Of a stretch of DNA of 64,000 nt, positions 44,510-55,737 are shown piece after piece. The notes beneath the pieces were generated by a model. That model was not told where the DNA came from, did no database searches, and worked only from the letters and a program-made list of their open reading frames with translations. The stretch is from an uncultured Alphaproteobacteria bacterium. GTDB taxonomy: Bacteria > Pseudomonadota > Alphaproteobacteria > UBA6615. The translations under genes and the position numbers were made by a program. How positions within the stretch are numbered: the first letter of the stretch is position 1; each line of letters begins with the position of its first letter. The stretch lies in the NCBI GenBank assembly GCA_943787745.1, contig CALSNJ010000001.1:186001-250000 (forward strand), in the 5' to 3' direction.

Positions 44510-45054
44510 CTGCCTTCCGCTTTGCGCAAACTTGGCAGGATTTTCTTATCCAGTGCGTCCTGCGTGATCGGGCCCACATGTTTGTAGGTGATCACGCCGT
44601 TGGCATCGATGATGAAGGTTTCAGGCACGCCCGTCACCCCCCAGTCGAGCGAGGCGCGCGCATCCGCATCGGCCCCCACCGCGATATACGGGTTGCCATG
44701 GCGACGCAGCCAGTTGGTCGCGGCCTCGGGCTGGTCGCGATGGTTGATTCCGAAGACGGGGATTCCCTGTGCGGCCAGCTCTGTGATCAGCGGGTGTTCG
44801 GCCAGGCATGGCACGCACCACGAGGCAAAGACATTGACGATCGATACTTTGCCTTTGAGGTCCGACGTGGCGAAACCACCGGGGACCGTATCGTTGATGG
44901 CGGGCAAATTCATTGTCGGGGCAGGCTTCCCGACCAATGGAGACGGAAGCCGTGTCAGATCGTCATTCCGTTCTGAATCTGTCAGCAGGGCGATCATGAT
45001 TCCCACGAGACCGGCGAAGATCGCCACCGGCAGGATAACAATCAGCCGCCGCAT
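44506..45054 (-). CDS. dsbE: periplasmic thioredoxin CcmG/DsbE
   Basis: 182 residues. N-terminal membrane anchor (LIVILPVAIFAGLVGIMIALL), thioredoxin fold with active site WCVPC (Cys80, Cys83) in VSIVNVFASWCVPC, and VPETFIIDANGVITYKHVG near the end. It reduces the CcmH/apocytochrome disulfide on the periplasmic side. Part of the ccm operon between ccmF and ccmH. Confidence 0.95.
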   Translation of the reverse strand: MRRLIVILPVAIFAGLVGIMIALLTDSERNDDLTRLPSPLVGKPAPTMNLPAINDTVPGGFATSDLKGKVSIVNVFASWCVPCLAEHPLITELAAQGIPVFGINHRDQPEAATNWLRRHGNPYIAVGADADARASLDWGVTGVPETFIIDANGVITYKHVGPITQDALDKKILPSLRKAEGR

Positions 45055-45059
45055 CGAAG

Positions 45060-47072
45060 CTACTCAGCTGCCGCTGGCTGTGGTCGTGCTGCCTTTGCAA
45101 CTCGACCGCGTCGCGGAACCCCGACCCGGTGTCGCCGGTCTGTCAGCGACAGGCTTCCACCAAAGACCATGACCATCGCGCCGAGCCATATCCAGGGGAC
45201 GAGCGGGTTCACAAAGAAGCGCACGGTCCAGGCATTGGCGGTTTCCGGTGTGCGGCCGGGCTCACCGATCACACCGTAGAGATCGGCCAGAATGGTTGTG
45301 TAGATCCCGGCTTCTGTCGTGGTTTGGCTGGCGATCGGGAAGAAACGCCGCTCAGTGGTCAAGGTTGTGACCGTGCGGCCTTCATCGCTGATTTTCAGCA
45401 AGCCACGCTCATAATTGTAGTTGGGGCCGCTGCCACGTGTGACTTCGGTCAGAGTGACCGTGTAGCCGGCACCTTCTGCGCTTTCCCCAGGGACAAGCGT
45501 GGTGATCAATTCTGTGCGCCACGCTGAGGATCCGGTGATCCCGACAATCATGATGGCGAGCCCAAGATGGGCCAGCGTCATACCGCTGGCTGCACGCGGC
45601 TGACCCCTGAGGCGCCGCCAGCTCTCGGCAACCGGAATTGTGAAGAGCTTGATCCGTCCGGCCCATTCGGCCAGCGTTCCTGCCGCAAGCCAGGCAGCCA
45701 GACCCATGGCGAAGGGTGCGAGACCTGGACCATCCGGGACAAGAACAAATGTTGCGACAATTGCGAGAACGGTCGCGATGGCGGCGGGGATAAGTTTGGG
45801 AGCTGCTATCCGCAGGTTTCCGCGTTTCCAGGCCATCATGGGCCCGGCGGCCATCATGATTACAAGCGGCACCATGATTGGGCCAAAGGTCGCGTTGAAG
45901 AATGGCGGTCCGACGGACACTTTGGCCGATCCCCCCGACAGGGCTTCAAGGATCAGGGGATAGAGTGTGCCGAGCAGCACCGTCCCGGCGGCAACTGCCA
46001 GAAGCATGTTGTTGGCGACAAGCGCGCCTTCACGACTGACGGGAGAAAACAGTCCGCCGCCCTTCATGCCCGGCGCACGAATGGCAAACAAGGTCAGCGC
46101 GCTACCGATTGTCAGGACGAGGATCGCGAGGATGAACACGCCGCGCTCGGGATCGGTGGCGAAGGCGTGGACTGAGGTCAATACACCTGATCGCACGAGG
46201 AAGGTGCCAAGCAGGCTCATGGAGAAGGTCACGATGGCAAGCAGGATGGTCCAGCTTTTCAATGCGTCACGCTTTTCCACGACAATGGCGGAATGGAGCA
46301 GCGCAGTGCCGAAGAGCCATGGGATGAAGCTCGCATTCTCAACCGGGTCCCAGAACCACCAGCCGCCCCAGCCGAGTTCGTAATAGGCCCACCAGCTGCC
46401 CAGCGCGATTCCGGCTGTCAGGAAGGTCCAGGCGGCCAGCGTCCAGGGGCGAACCCAGCGGGCCCAGGCGGCATCGACCTTGCCCTCAATGAGGGCCGCC
46501 ACAGCAAATGAAAATGCCATCGAGAAACCGACATAGCCCAGATAGAGAAGCGGCGGATGGAAGGCGAGACCGGGATCCTGCAACAACGGGTTCAGCCCGG
46601 TCCCGTCTAGCGGGGCGGGAGACAGGCGCGCAAAGGGGTTCGACGTGAAGATCACGAAGGCCAGAAACCCGATTCCAATCATGGCCTGAACTGCCAAAAC
46701 ACGGGCTTTTAGGCTTGGTGGCAAATTGCGTCCAAACAGGGCAACGGCGGCGCTGAACATGGCGAGCACGAGTACCCAGAGGAGCATCGAGCCTTCATGG
46801 TTCCCCCATACACCACTGACCTTGTAGAGCATTGGTTTGAGGGAATGGCTGTTCTGGAAGACGACGGCGAGCGAGAAATCCGAGGTTACAAAACCATGGG
46901 TCAGGGCGGCAAAGGCAATGAGCAAGGCTGCGGCCTGCCCGATGGCGGTGCGACCGGCCAGTGCCATCAGCGCCGTGTCGCCGCGGGCCGCGCCCCAAAG
47001 AGGCAGGGTGGCCTGTACGACGGCGAGCACCAGCGCGAGGATCAGGGTGAACTGGCCGATTTCAGCAATCAT
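45060..47072 (-). CDS. ccmF: cytochrome c heme lyase subunit CcmF
   Basis: 670 residues with about 14-15 membrane segments. The heme-handling WWD region is GWGGWWFWDPVENASF, flanked by conserved histidines (NHEGSMLLW; HSAIVVEKRDALKSW). CcmF with CcmH and CcmI attaches heme to the CxxCH of apocytochromes. Its start overlaps the ccmE stop by four bases. Confidence 0.96.
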   Translation of the reverse strand: MIAEIGQFTLILALVLAVVQATLPLWGAARGDTALMALAGRTAIGQAAALLIAFAALTHGFVTSDFSLAVVFQNSHSLKPMLYKVSGVWGNHEGSMLLWVLVLAMFSAAVALFGRNLPPSLKARVLAVQAMIGIGFLAFVIFTSNPFARLSPAPLDGTGLNPLLQDPGLAFHPPLLYLGYVGFSMAFSFAVAALIEGKVDAAWARWVRPWTLAAWTFLTAGIALGSWWAYYELGWGGWWFWDPVENASFIPWLFGTALLHSAIVVEKRDALKSWTILLAIVTFSMSLLGTFLVRSGVLTSVHAFATDPERGVFILAILVLTIGSALTLFAIRAPGMKGGGLFSPVSREGALVANNMLLAVAAGTVLLGTLYPLILEALSGGSAKVSVGPPFFNATFGPIMVPLVIMMAAGPMMAWKRGNLRIAAPKLIPAAIATVLAIVATFVLVPDGPGLAPFAMGLAAWLAAGTLAEWAGRIKLFTIPVAESWRRLRGQPRAASGMTLAHLGLAIMIVGITGSSAWRTELITTLVPGESAEGAGYTVTLTEVTRGSGPNYNYERGLLKISDEGRTVTTLTTERRFFPIASQTTTEAGIYTTILADLYGVIGEPGRTPETANAWTVRFFVNPLVPWIWLGAMVMVFGGSLSLTDRRHRVGVPRRGRVAKAARPQPAAAE

Positions 47073-47512
47073 TGCTGGGTTGCCCCGTCACGCCATTGGC
47101 CGCTTTCGCGCAGTGCCTCGGCGACTTCCTTCGGCATATAGGTCTCGTCATGTTTGGCGAGAACTTCGCGCGCAATGAAGCTGCCATCCGCGTTTAGTGT
47201 GCCCTCGGCGACCACGCCTTGCCCCTCGCGGAACAGATCCGGAAGGACGCCGGTGTAGCTGGCCGGAATGACCTGGTTCAGGTCGGTCACCCGGAAATGG
47301 GTCGTGCTGCCTTCTTTGCGGACACTGCCTTCCTCGACGAGACCGCCAAGACGGAACAGGGTGTCGGGCGGCGTGCCGCGTTCGGCGAGATCGGACGGCG
47401 TATAAAAGAAGACAAGACTGTCTTCAACGGCGGTTAGGACCAGTGCGGCGGCAGCACCCAGCAGGCCAAGCGAGGTGAGTACCACCATCAGACGTCTGTG
47501 TTTGCGTTTCAT
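47069..47512 (-). CDS. ccmE: cytochrome c maturation heme chaperone CcmE
   Basis: 147 residues from the ATG at 47512. N-terminal membrane anchor, beta-barrel OB fold, and the heme-binding HDETYMP (His121, Tyr125) that carries heme covalently in the periplasm. The start overlaps the ccmD stop by four bases. Confidence 0.95.
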   Translation of the reverse strand: MKRKHRRLMVVLTSLGLLGAAAALVLTAVEDSLVFFYTPSDLAERGTPPDTLFRLGGLVEEGSVRKEGSTTHFRVTDLNQVIPASYTGVLPDLFREGQGVVAEGTLNADGSFIAREVLAKHDETYMPKEVAEALRESGQWRDGATQQ

Positions 47513-47712
47513 GCCTCGGGCTCCCGGTGACCGGCGCGTGATCGACGATGGGGCGCCTGGGCTTCGGCCTTGTGAAGGGCGATCTCGCTCGCCCGCAACC
47601 CACGCATGCTGGCGACAGCCATCGCGGTGAGGATAAATGCGGCCACGCCCAGCGCAGGCCACACGAAGGCGGCATAGCCGCCCATATCTAGAAACTTCGT
47701 GATGTCTTCCAC
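47509..47712 (-). CDS. ccmD: heme exporter accessory protein CcmD
   Basis: 67 residues from the GTG at 47712; ATG at 47688 is an alternative start. A single membrane helix, YAAFVWPALGVAAFILTAMA, is followed by a basic/glutamate-rich tail, as in CcmD, which releases holo-CcmE from the CcmABC exporter. The tail (HKAEAQAPHRRSR) is somewhat long. Confidence 0.75.
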   Translation of the reverse strand: MEDITKFLDMGGYAAFVWPALGVAAFILTAMAVASMRGLRASEIALHKAEAQAPHRRSRAGHREPEA

Positions 47713-47845
47713 GTTTCCGGAACCGTCCCTGTAAGACGCGCGGCAAGACGCGACGAAAACACTATCCCTTTTACCGTGCGGCGCGTGATTAGCCCAGAGA
47801 GCATCACGCCACATTGATGTGGCGCCGTCTCTGCAGCTTGATGTT

Positions 47846-48229
47846 CTACTGGGTGACGCTTTCTAGGTACTCAATCACGGCTTCGCGCTGTTCTTCCTTT
47901 TTCAGGCCGGGGAATGCCATGCGGGTTTTCGGCACAGCTTTGCGCGGATTTTCGAGATAATCTGACATTGTATCCTCAGTCCATACGATGCCCGATGCTT
48001 TCATGGCGTCTGAGTATTTGTAGCCGATGTCACGTTGTCCCGCGGTGCTCCCGAAAATATTCCAAAGGTTCGGACCAACCTTGTTCCGGCCACCTTCATC
48101 GACAGTGTGGCAGGCAACGCAGCGCTTGAAGACTTTTTCACCGGCGGCAACATCATCATCTGCCAGCGCAAGGACGGGCATGGTCAGGGCGGTCAGGGAA
48201 ACAGCGGCAGATAAAATCAGGGATTTCAC
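47846..48229 (-). CDS. small soluble c-type cytochrome
   Basis: 127 residues. Signal peptide with ALA-D cleavage near residue 23, then a CxxCH heme site at Cys37, Cys40 and His41 (CVACHTVDEGGRNKVGPNLWN) and a Met ligand candidate in PKTRMAFPGLKK. Class I cytochrome of the cytochrome c2/c550 type, a periplasmic electron carrier. It splits the ccm genes: ccmABC lie upstream and ccmD onwards downstream on the same strand, so its maturation machinery is around it. Confidence 0.93.
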   Translation of the reverse strand: MKSLILSAAVSLTALTMPVLALADDDVAAGEKVFKRCVACHTVDEGGRNKVGPNLWNIFGSTAGQRDIGYKYSDAMKASGIVWTEDTMSDYLENPRKAVPKTRMAFPGLKKEEQREAVIEYLESVTQ

Positions 48230-48322
48230 GGTTCGTAATCCTTCAGCAGGGTTCTTTGTTCTGGGCCGTAAATAGGAGTTTGGAAGCCTTCCTGCAACGT
48301 GCGAAAGGTCGCGTCGGTGTGC

Positions 48323-49042
48323 TTACTCCGCGGCTGAAAGTCGCAGTGCACGGGCTCTTGCGGCGTTCAGGTCGGACCGCATGCGGACCAGAAGCATGGT
48401 GATGAAGTAGAGCAGAAAGGCCAGCGCCATCAGCAGCAGCGGGGTCAGCATGGCGGGATCGATGGCCGGTGCGTCCAGCCGTGTCACGCTGGCAGGCTGG
48501 TGCAGGGTGTTCCACCAATCGACTGAGAACTTGATGATCGGAATATTTACGAACCCGACCAGTGCCAGAACGGCGGCCGCGCGGGCGCCGCGTTGCGGAT
48601 TGTCGAAGGCGTTGGTGAGGGCGATATGACCCAGATAGAGGAAAAACAGCACCAGCACTGACGTCAATCGGGCGTCCCAGACCCACCAGGTGCCCCAGGT
48701 GGGTTTGCCCCACAGGCTTCCGGTGATCAGCACAATCAGGGTGAATCCCGCACCCAGAGGTGCAGCTGCACGTGCTGCGATATCGGCCAGCGGATGTTTC
48801 CAGATCAGTGCGATGGCGCTCATCAGGGCGATAAAGGTGTAGCAGCCCATCGCGATCCAGGCGGACGGGACATGGACATACATGATCCGCACCGTGTCAC
48901 CCTGCTGGTAGTCGGCCGGCGAGGCGAAAAGCGCAAAATACAGGCCGACAACGAACAATATGATTGTCGCCGCGGTCGACCACGGCAGCACTCGTGCGGC
49001 GATGCGTGAAAACCGGGCTGGATTTGCGAAGCGATGAAACAA
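48323..49042 (-). CDS. ccmC: heme exporter membrane subunit CcmC
   Basis: 239 residues from a TTG at 49042; no ATG or GTG exists between here and the ccmB stop. Six membrane segments. YVHVPSAWIAMGCYTF and WGTWWVWDARLTSVLVLF with the tryptophan-rich heme-handling motif identify CcmC, which loads heme onto CcmE. The ribosome binding site is poor, which may suit translational coupling to ccmB. Confidence 0.93.
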   Translation of the reverse strand: MFHRFANPARFSRIAARVLPWSTAATIILFVVGLYFALFASPADYQQGDTVRIMYVHVPSAWIAMGCYTFIALMSAIALIWKHPLADIAARAAAPLGAGFTLIVLITGSLWGKPTWGTWWVWDARLTSVLVLFFLYLGHIALTNAFDNPQRGARAAAVLALVGFVNIPIIKFSVDWWNTLHQPASVTRLDAPAIDPAMLTPLLLMALAFLLYFITMLLVRMRSDLNAARARALRLSAAE

Positions 49043-49073
49043 GGGTTCGTGTCCGTGATTTGTTCGGGTGATG

Positions 49074-49739
49074 TTACTCGATTGCCTGGCGAAGTGCAGC
49101 CGCTGTTGCCCAGGGTGCGAGCGCCAGTGCAGCCAGCAGGAAACCACCCAGGACCATGAGTTGGGGCGCAATGGGCCGTCCGGCAATTGCGCCATCAATG
49201 GCGCCGGCGCCGAAAATCAACACCGGGATGTAGAGCGGCAGAATCAGAAGAGCGAGCAGGACGCCACCGCGACGTGCCCCAAGTGTGAGTGCGGCGCCAA
49301 TGCCGCCGACCAGACTGAGGATCGGGGTGCCCAGCAGCATCGAGGCCACCAAAGCGCCAAATGCGTTGGCGGGAACATTGTAAAGCAAGGCCAGGATCGG
49401 CGCCGCGATCAGCAGCAACACGCCGGTGGTAAGCCAGTGGGCGACCGCCTTGGCAAGCGCGAGCGTCCCCAGTCCCACGGGAGAAAGGTAAAGCAGGTCG
49501 AGACTGCCATCCTCATGGTCGCTGGCGAACATACGTTCGAGCGAAAGCATCGCGGCGAGCAATGCCACCACCCAGATGATGCCGCCGCCGATCCGCGGCA
49601 ACATGGCTGGGTCGGTACCCACGCCGAAGGGGAACAACACAGCTGCGAGCACAAAGAACACCACAGCCATGACGGCATCAGTGCCGCCACGCAGGGCGAG
49701 GCCGAGTTCTCGGCGAATAAGAAGCCCAAGCCCGATCAT
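49074..49739 (-). CDS. ccmB: heme exporter subunit CcmB
   Basis: 221 residues with about six membrane segments; LIRRELGLALRG at the start and DHEDGSLDLLYLSPVGLGTLALAK are typical of CcmB. It forms an ABC-type complex with CcmA. Overlaps the ccmA stop by four bases. Confidence 0.94.
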   Translation of the reverse strand: MIGLGLLIRRELGLALRGGTDAVMAVVFFVLAAVLFPFGVGTDPAMLPRIGGGIIWVVALLAAMLSLERMFASDHEDGSLDLLYLSPVGLGTLALAKAVAHWLTTGVLLLIAAPILALLYNVPANAFGALVASMLLGTPILSLVGGIGAALTLGARRGGVLLALLILPLYIPVLIFGAGAIDGAIAGRPIAPQLMVLGGFLLAALALAPWATAAALRQAIE

Positions 49740-50392
49740 CGCGCGAACTCGCTCTGCGACGTCTGCAAGGTCACATGATCGGCATGATCTGCGAGCAACT
49801 CGTCGAGACGCCCGCCATGGGTTGAGATAATGGCTGTGCCTTCGTTGGAGAGGTGCGCCAGAATTGTGTTGGCCAGCATTGAAACGGCGCCCGGATCGAG
49901 ACCCGTCGCCGGCTCATCGAGGAGCCAGAGGGTCGGCCCGGAGGGGGAATTCTGACCTGCAGCCAGGCGTGCCAGGTTGAGACGGCGTTTCTGTCCGGCC
50001 GAAAAGTAACGCGCCGGAACATCTGCGAGGTGCTCGATCGAAAACTGGTAGAGCGCGGGTTCGACGGACGGGTCCAAGCCATAGAGCTGCGCCCAGAATC
50101 GCAGGTTTTCCGTGGCGGTCATGGATGGCTTGAGCGGATCCGAATGCCCGATATAGGCAACCCGCGCCCGATGGGCATCGGGGTCTTGGGCAATGTCGGT
50201 GCCTTCCCATTCGATATGTCCCCCGGCGGCAGGCAACAATCCGGCAAGCACGCGCAGCAGGCTCGACTTGCCACTGCCATTGGCGCCGGACAACAGGATG
50301 GCGCGGCCGGGATTGACCGCGAGGTCCAGTCCCGCGAACACGGCTCGTTCCCCGCGGATGCACGAGAGATTGTGGGTGGTCAGTCCCTGCAC
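49736..50392 (-). CDS. ccmA: heme exporter ATP-binding subunit CcmA
   Basis: 218 residues from the GTG at 50392; the frame is open to 50488 but the upstream part is not family-like. Walker A is GANGSGKSSLL, the Q loop and signature (YFSAGQKRRLNLARL) and Walker B (LWLLDEPATGLDP) follow. It powers release of holo-CcmE. First gene of the ccm cluster; a hairpin (50505-50538) precedes it. Confidence 0.93.
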   Translation of the reverse strand: MQGLTTHNLSCIRGERAVFAGLDLAVNPGRAILLSGANGSGKSSLLRVLAGLLPAAGGHIEWEGTDIAQDPDAHRARVAYIGHSDPLKPSMTATENLRFWAQLYGLDPSVEPALYQFSIEHLADVPARYFSAGQKRRLNLARLAAGQNSPSGPTLWLLDEPATGLDPGAVSMLANTILAHLSNEGTAIISTHGGRLDELLADHADHVTLQTSQSEFAR

Positions 50393-50504
50393 GGCGTTCT
50401 GCTTTGCGTCTTCAAGGTCATTGCGGGGCGAAACTAGAGCAAGCGCGACCGAAAGAGAATGACATCCGGTCACCCATACCCAAAGCACAAGGCAGGGTAA
50501 AGGA

Positions 50505-50538
50505 AAAGACCGCCGACTGGGGGGTGTCGACGGTCTTT
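50505..50538. terminator. hairpin between DUF1127 gene and ccmA
   Basis: AAAGACCG(C)CGAC and GTCG(A)CGGTCTTT arms form a near-perfect stem with an eight-base loop. On the minus strand it ends in a T-rich run (ggtcttttcctt), so it terminates the DUF1127 transcript before the ccm operon. Confidence 0.7.
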
Positions 50539-50622
50539 AAGGGCCTTGATCAACTTTGATCCAAGGGGATCAGATCAAAGCTTCGGAGGCTGTCCAGGAA
50601 CGTTGATGGGGGACGTTCCCGG

Positions 50623-50961
50623 TCAGCCTCTAATATTGGGAGCCACTTTGGCGACATCTGGTTCGCAATGCGGCGGAAATGTGGATTCTCGCATTTCCCG
50701 CCATTTCCGCTGTTGCGCAGCTGCAGCGCGGTTCTCTGCGGCATCACATATCTCCGCGATTATCAGCTGATTGACGCCGATATCACGCAGTATACGACTG
50801 TCGAGGATCTGGAGTTCGCGGCGCCATTTTGCTGTCGCGCGGCGTGCCAGCCATACGTCATGGGCAAGCGCGAGCAGCCGCAGGGCGGGGTTGGAGCGCG
50901 CGAGCGACGAGGTTGGCACCGGGCGCACGCGTCGTGGCGATATTCTGTGTTCTACAAACAT
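50623..50961 (-). CDS. DUF1127-domain protein
   Basis: 112 residues. The DUF1127 core is ARRATAKWRRELQILDSRILRDIGVNQ (about residues 39-65), a small Arg-rich helical domain. DUF1127 proteins bind RNA or control metabolism in other Alphaproteobacteria (phosphate and growth phase). The N-terminal 30 residues are low-complexity and the C-terminus KVAPNIRG is short. Divergent from the LysR gene. Confidence 0.78.
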   Translation of the reverse strand: MFVEHRISPRRVRPVPTSSLARSNPALRLLALAHDVWLARRATAKWRRELQILDSRILRDIGVNQLIIAEICDAAENRAAAAQQRKWREMRESTFPPHCEPDVAKVAPNIRG

Positions 50962-51181
50962 GTTCCGATCCTTCCATTGGTTCGCTCACGGGCTTCGATG
51001 AAACGCCTGGTCGGGACACATGCTGGTTTTGCGCGTTGTGTCGGACGGAGTGCGTTTCGAAACCTGAGGATTGATTGACGTGTGATGCGGGCCATCTTCT
51101 GTGTCCTTTGCGTCTTGCCCATGGACAATAGAAATGACGCAACACACCACATAAATCTAACGAATAGTATTTATTGTATAG

Positions 51182-51196
51182 ATCAAAATATTTGAT
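51182..51196. promoter_or_regulatory. LysR-type operator before the LysR gene
   Basis: ATCAAAATATTTGAT is a perfect palindrome of the ATC-N9-GAT (T-N11-A) form that LysR-family proteins bind. It lies 12 bases upstream of the LysR start, suggesting autoregulation and control of the divergent DUF1127 gene. Confidence 0.6.
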
Positions 51197-51207
51197 ATAT
51201 TGGCTGC

Positions 51208-52074
51208 ATGAACGAAACCCTAGATCTCGCCCATTTGCGTACCCTGCTGGCTGTTGTTGATGAGGGCAGCTTTTCCCGTGCCGCCGAACAGGTGCACCGC
51301 ACCCAGTCGGCAGTCAGCATGCAGATCAAGCGTTTGGAGGAGACCGTGGGGAAGGATCTTTTCCAGCGGATCGGGCGGCGTTCAGAACTAACGCGCGAGG
51401 GTACAGCGCTGACCGATTACGCGCGGCGCATCCTGCGTTTGCATGATGAAGCTCTGACGGCGATTGCGCGCCCGGATATTGCCGGTGCCGTGCGGTTGGG
51501 GGTGCCCGACGACTATATGAGCGGTTTTCTGCCGGAAGCGCTTTCGGAGTTTGCAGAGACCTATCCCCATGTTGAGGTCGAATTGCGTTGCGAAACCAGT
51601 GGCAAGATCTCGAAAGCGCATGAAGCTGGCGAAATTGATATTGGCCTGGTCACAATCGCCATGGTCAGCCAGCAATGTCGGTTGGTGCGGCGCGAGCCGG
51701 TCATCTGGGCGACATCAGGTCGTCACGTCGTGCATGAGCGCGATCCGGTGCCCCTTGCCGTGTTTGAAACGGGCTGTATTTTCCGCAAATGGGCCGGTGA
51801 TATGCTTGATGAGGCGGGACGGGCTTTCAGAATTGCCTACTCCAGTGAGAGTCTTGCCGGGCTTGTTACGGCTGTGGAGGCCGGACTGGCGGTCACCCTG
51901 CTGCCCAAGAGCAGTATGCCTCCCGGATTTCGTGAACTGACGCCAGATGAAGGCTTTCCGCGGCTGCCGGTCGTGGATATTGGATTGATTCCGCCGCGTG
52001 CTGATGCCGGTGGGGCGGTTCATGCTTTGGCGGATCACATCTCCGAACATGTGACCCGGGACATCACGTCTTAG
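51208..52074 (+). CDS. LysR-family transcriptional regulator
   Basis: 288 residues. N-terminal winged HTH ([40 protein letters not shown]), then a two-lobed effector-binding domain with [18 protein letters not shown]. Its target is probably the divergent DUF1127 gene, given the shared region with an ATC-N9-GAT site. Effector unknown. Confidence 0.92.
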   Translation: MNETLDLAHLRTLLAVVDEGSFSRAAEQVHRTQSAVSMQIKRLEETVGKDLFQRIGRRSELTREGTALTDYARRILRLHDEALTAIARPDIAGAVRLGVPDDYMSGFLPEALSEFAETYPHVEVELRCETSGKISKAHEAGEIDIGLVTIAMVSQQCRLVRREPVIWATSGRHVVHERDPVPLAVFETGCIFRKWAGDMLDEAGRAFRIAYSSESLAGLVTAVEAGLAVTLLPKSSMPPGFRELTPDEGFPRLPVVDIGLIPPRADAGGAVHALADHISEHVTRDITS

Positions 52075-52214
52075 GATTTGTGCGCGTTCGCGCCTTGGAG
52101 TCCCGGGGCGTTTGTCCTATAACCCGGGCGCATTTGATGCCGGTCGGGTCACCACCCTCGCATCAGCCTTTGAGCAACAATTTTACCCCCGTGATCGGGG
52201 AAGGAGATGTGTCG

Positions 52215-54878
<2,664 letters not shown>

Positions 54879-54918
54879 TCGGGTCTCACTGTCAATTGAT
54901 TGGTACGTGACGGACAGC

Positions 54919-55731
54919 ATGCCCATAGTCTTGCGCATGTTGTCCGCCACCAATCATTTCAAGCAATCGCATATCGCGTTGCGCCGTATTTTCGGCGCGG
55001 CGCTGATTCTTGTGACGTTCTCCTTTGGTGTTGTGCCCCCTGCCGGTGCGCAGGATCCGGTTACCGTGGTGGAGTTGTTCACCTCACAGGGTTGCCCGGC
55101 CTGTCCACGTGCTGACGAGTTGCTTGGCGAGTTGGCGGAACGCGAAGATATTCTCGCGCTGAGTTTCCATGTTGATTACTGGGACTATTACGGCTGGGCG
55201 GATCCGTTTGCCCGTGAGGTCAACTCCCAGCGTCAGCAAAGGTATTTGGACCAGCGCGGCCTGCCTTATGTTTACACGCCCCAGATCGTGGTGGACGGAA
55301 AGTGGCAGGCCTCGGGCAACAAACCCAAGGAAGTCATTGCAAATATACTCGCAGCCCGCAGTCAGCAGGACGGCCATGTCTCCGTCGGGCTCGAGCGCTT
55401 ATCTGAGGGCCTGGTCAGAATCCGTGTCCCGGAAACAGATGCCCGATATCGCGGTGAAGCCGATATCATGATTGTGCGATTTGATGACAAGCATGTCACT
55501 GAAGTGACACGCGGCGAAAACCGGGGCAAGACGATTGTAAATCATCATGTGGTCCGCTTGATGCGACCGGTGTCGCGCTGGAATGGCGAGCCCGTAGACC
55601 TCGTGATTTCGTTGCAGGAACTCGACGGCGCCGATCCTGCCTATTGTGCGATATTCATCCAGGAGCGTGGGCAGGGCCGTATCCTTGGCGCAACCTCGAT
55701 CGACATGCGCGCGGTTTTGCCGCGCGGGTGA
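54919..55731 (+). CDS. DUF1223 thioredoxin-fold secreted protein
   Basis: 270 residues from the ATG at 54919 (alternative 54937). A signal peptide or anchor (IFGAALILVTFSFGVVPPAGA) is followed by the DUF1223 core: VVELFTSQGCPACPRADELLGEL with CxxC, HVDYWDYYGWADPFA and YTPQIVVDGKWQ. The family is a predicted periplasmic disulfide or electron-transfer protein; function is unknown. Same strand as acnA, 40 bases later. Confidence 0.85.
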   Translation: MPIVLRMLSATNHFKQSHIALRRIFGAALILVTFSFGVVPPAGAQDPVTVVELFTSQGCPACPRADELLGELAEREDILALSFHVDYWDYYGWADPFAREVNSQRQQRYLDQRGLPYVYTPQIVVDGKWQASGNKPKEVIANILAARSQQDGHVSVGLERLSEGLVRIRVPETDARYRGEADIMIVRFDDKHVTEVTRGENRGKTIVNHHVVRLMRPVSRWNGEPVDLVISLQELDGADPAYCAIFIQERGQGRILGATSIDMRAVLPRG

Positions 55732-55737
55732 CCGCCT

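Noticed and set aside
50952-51152. Small minus-strand frame overlapping the DUF1127 start region
   Set aside because: No similarity and it covers the LysR/DUF1127 promoter area.
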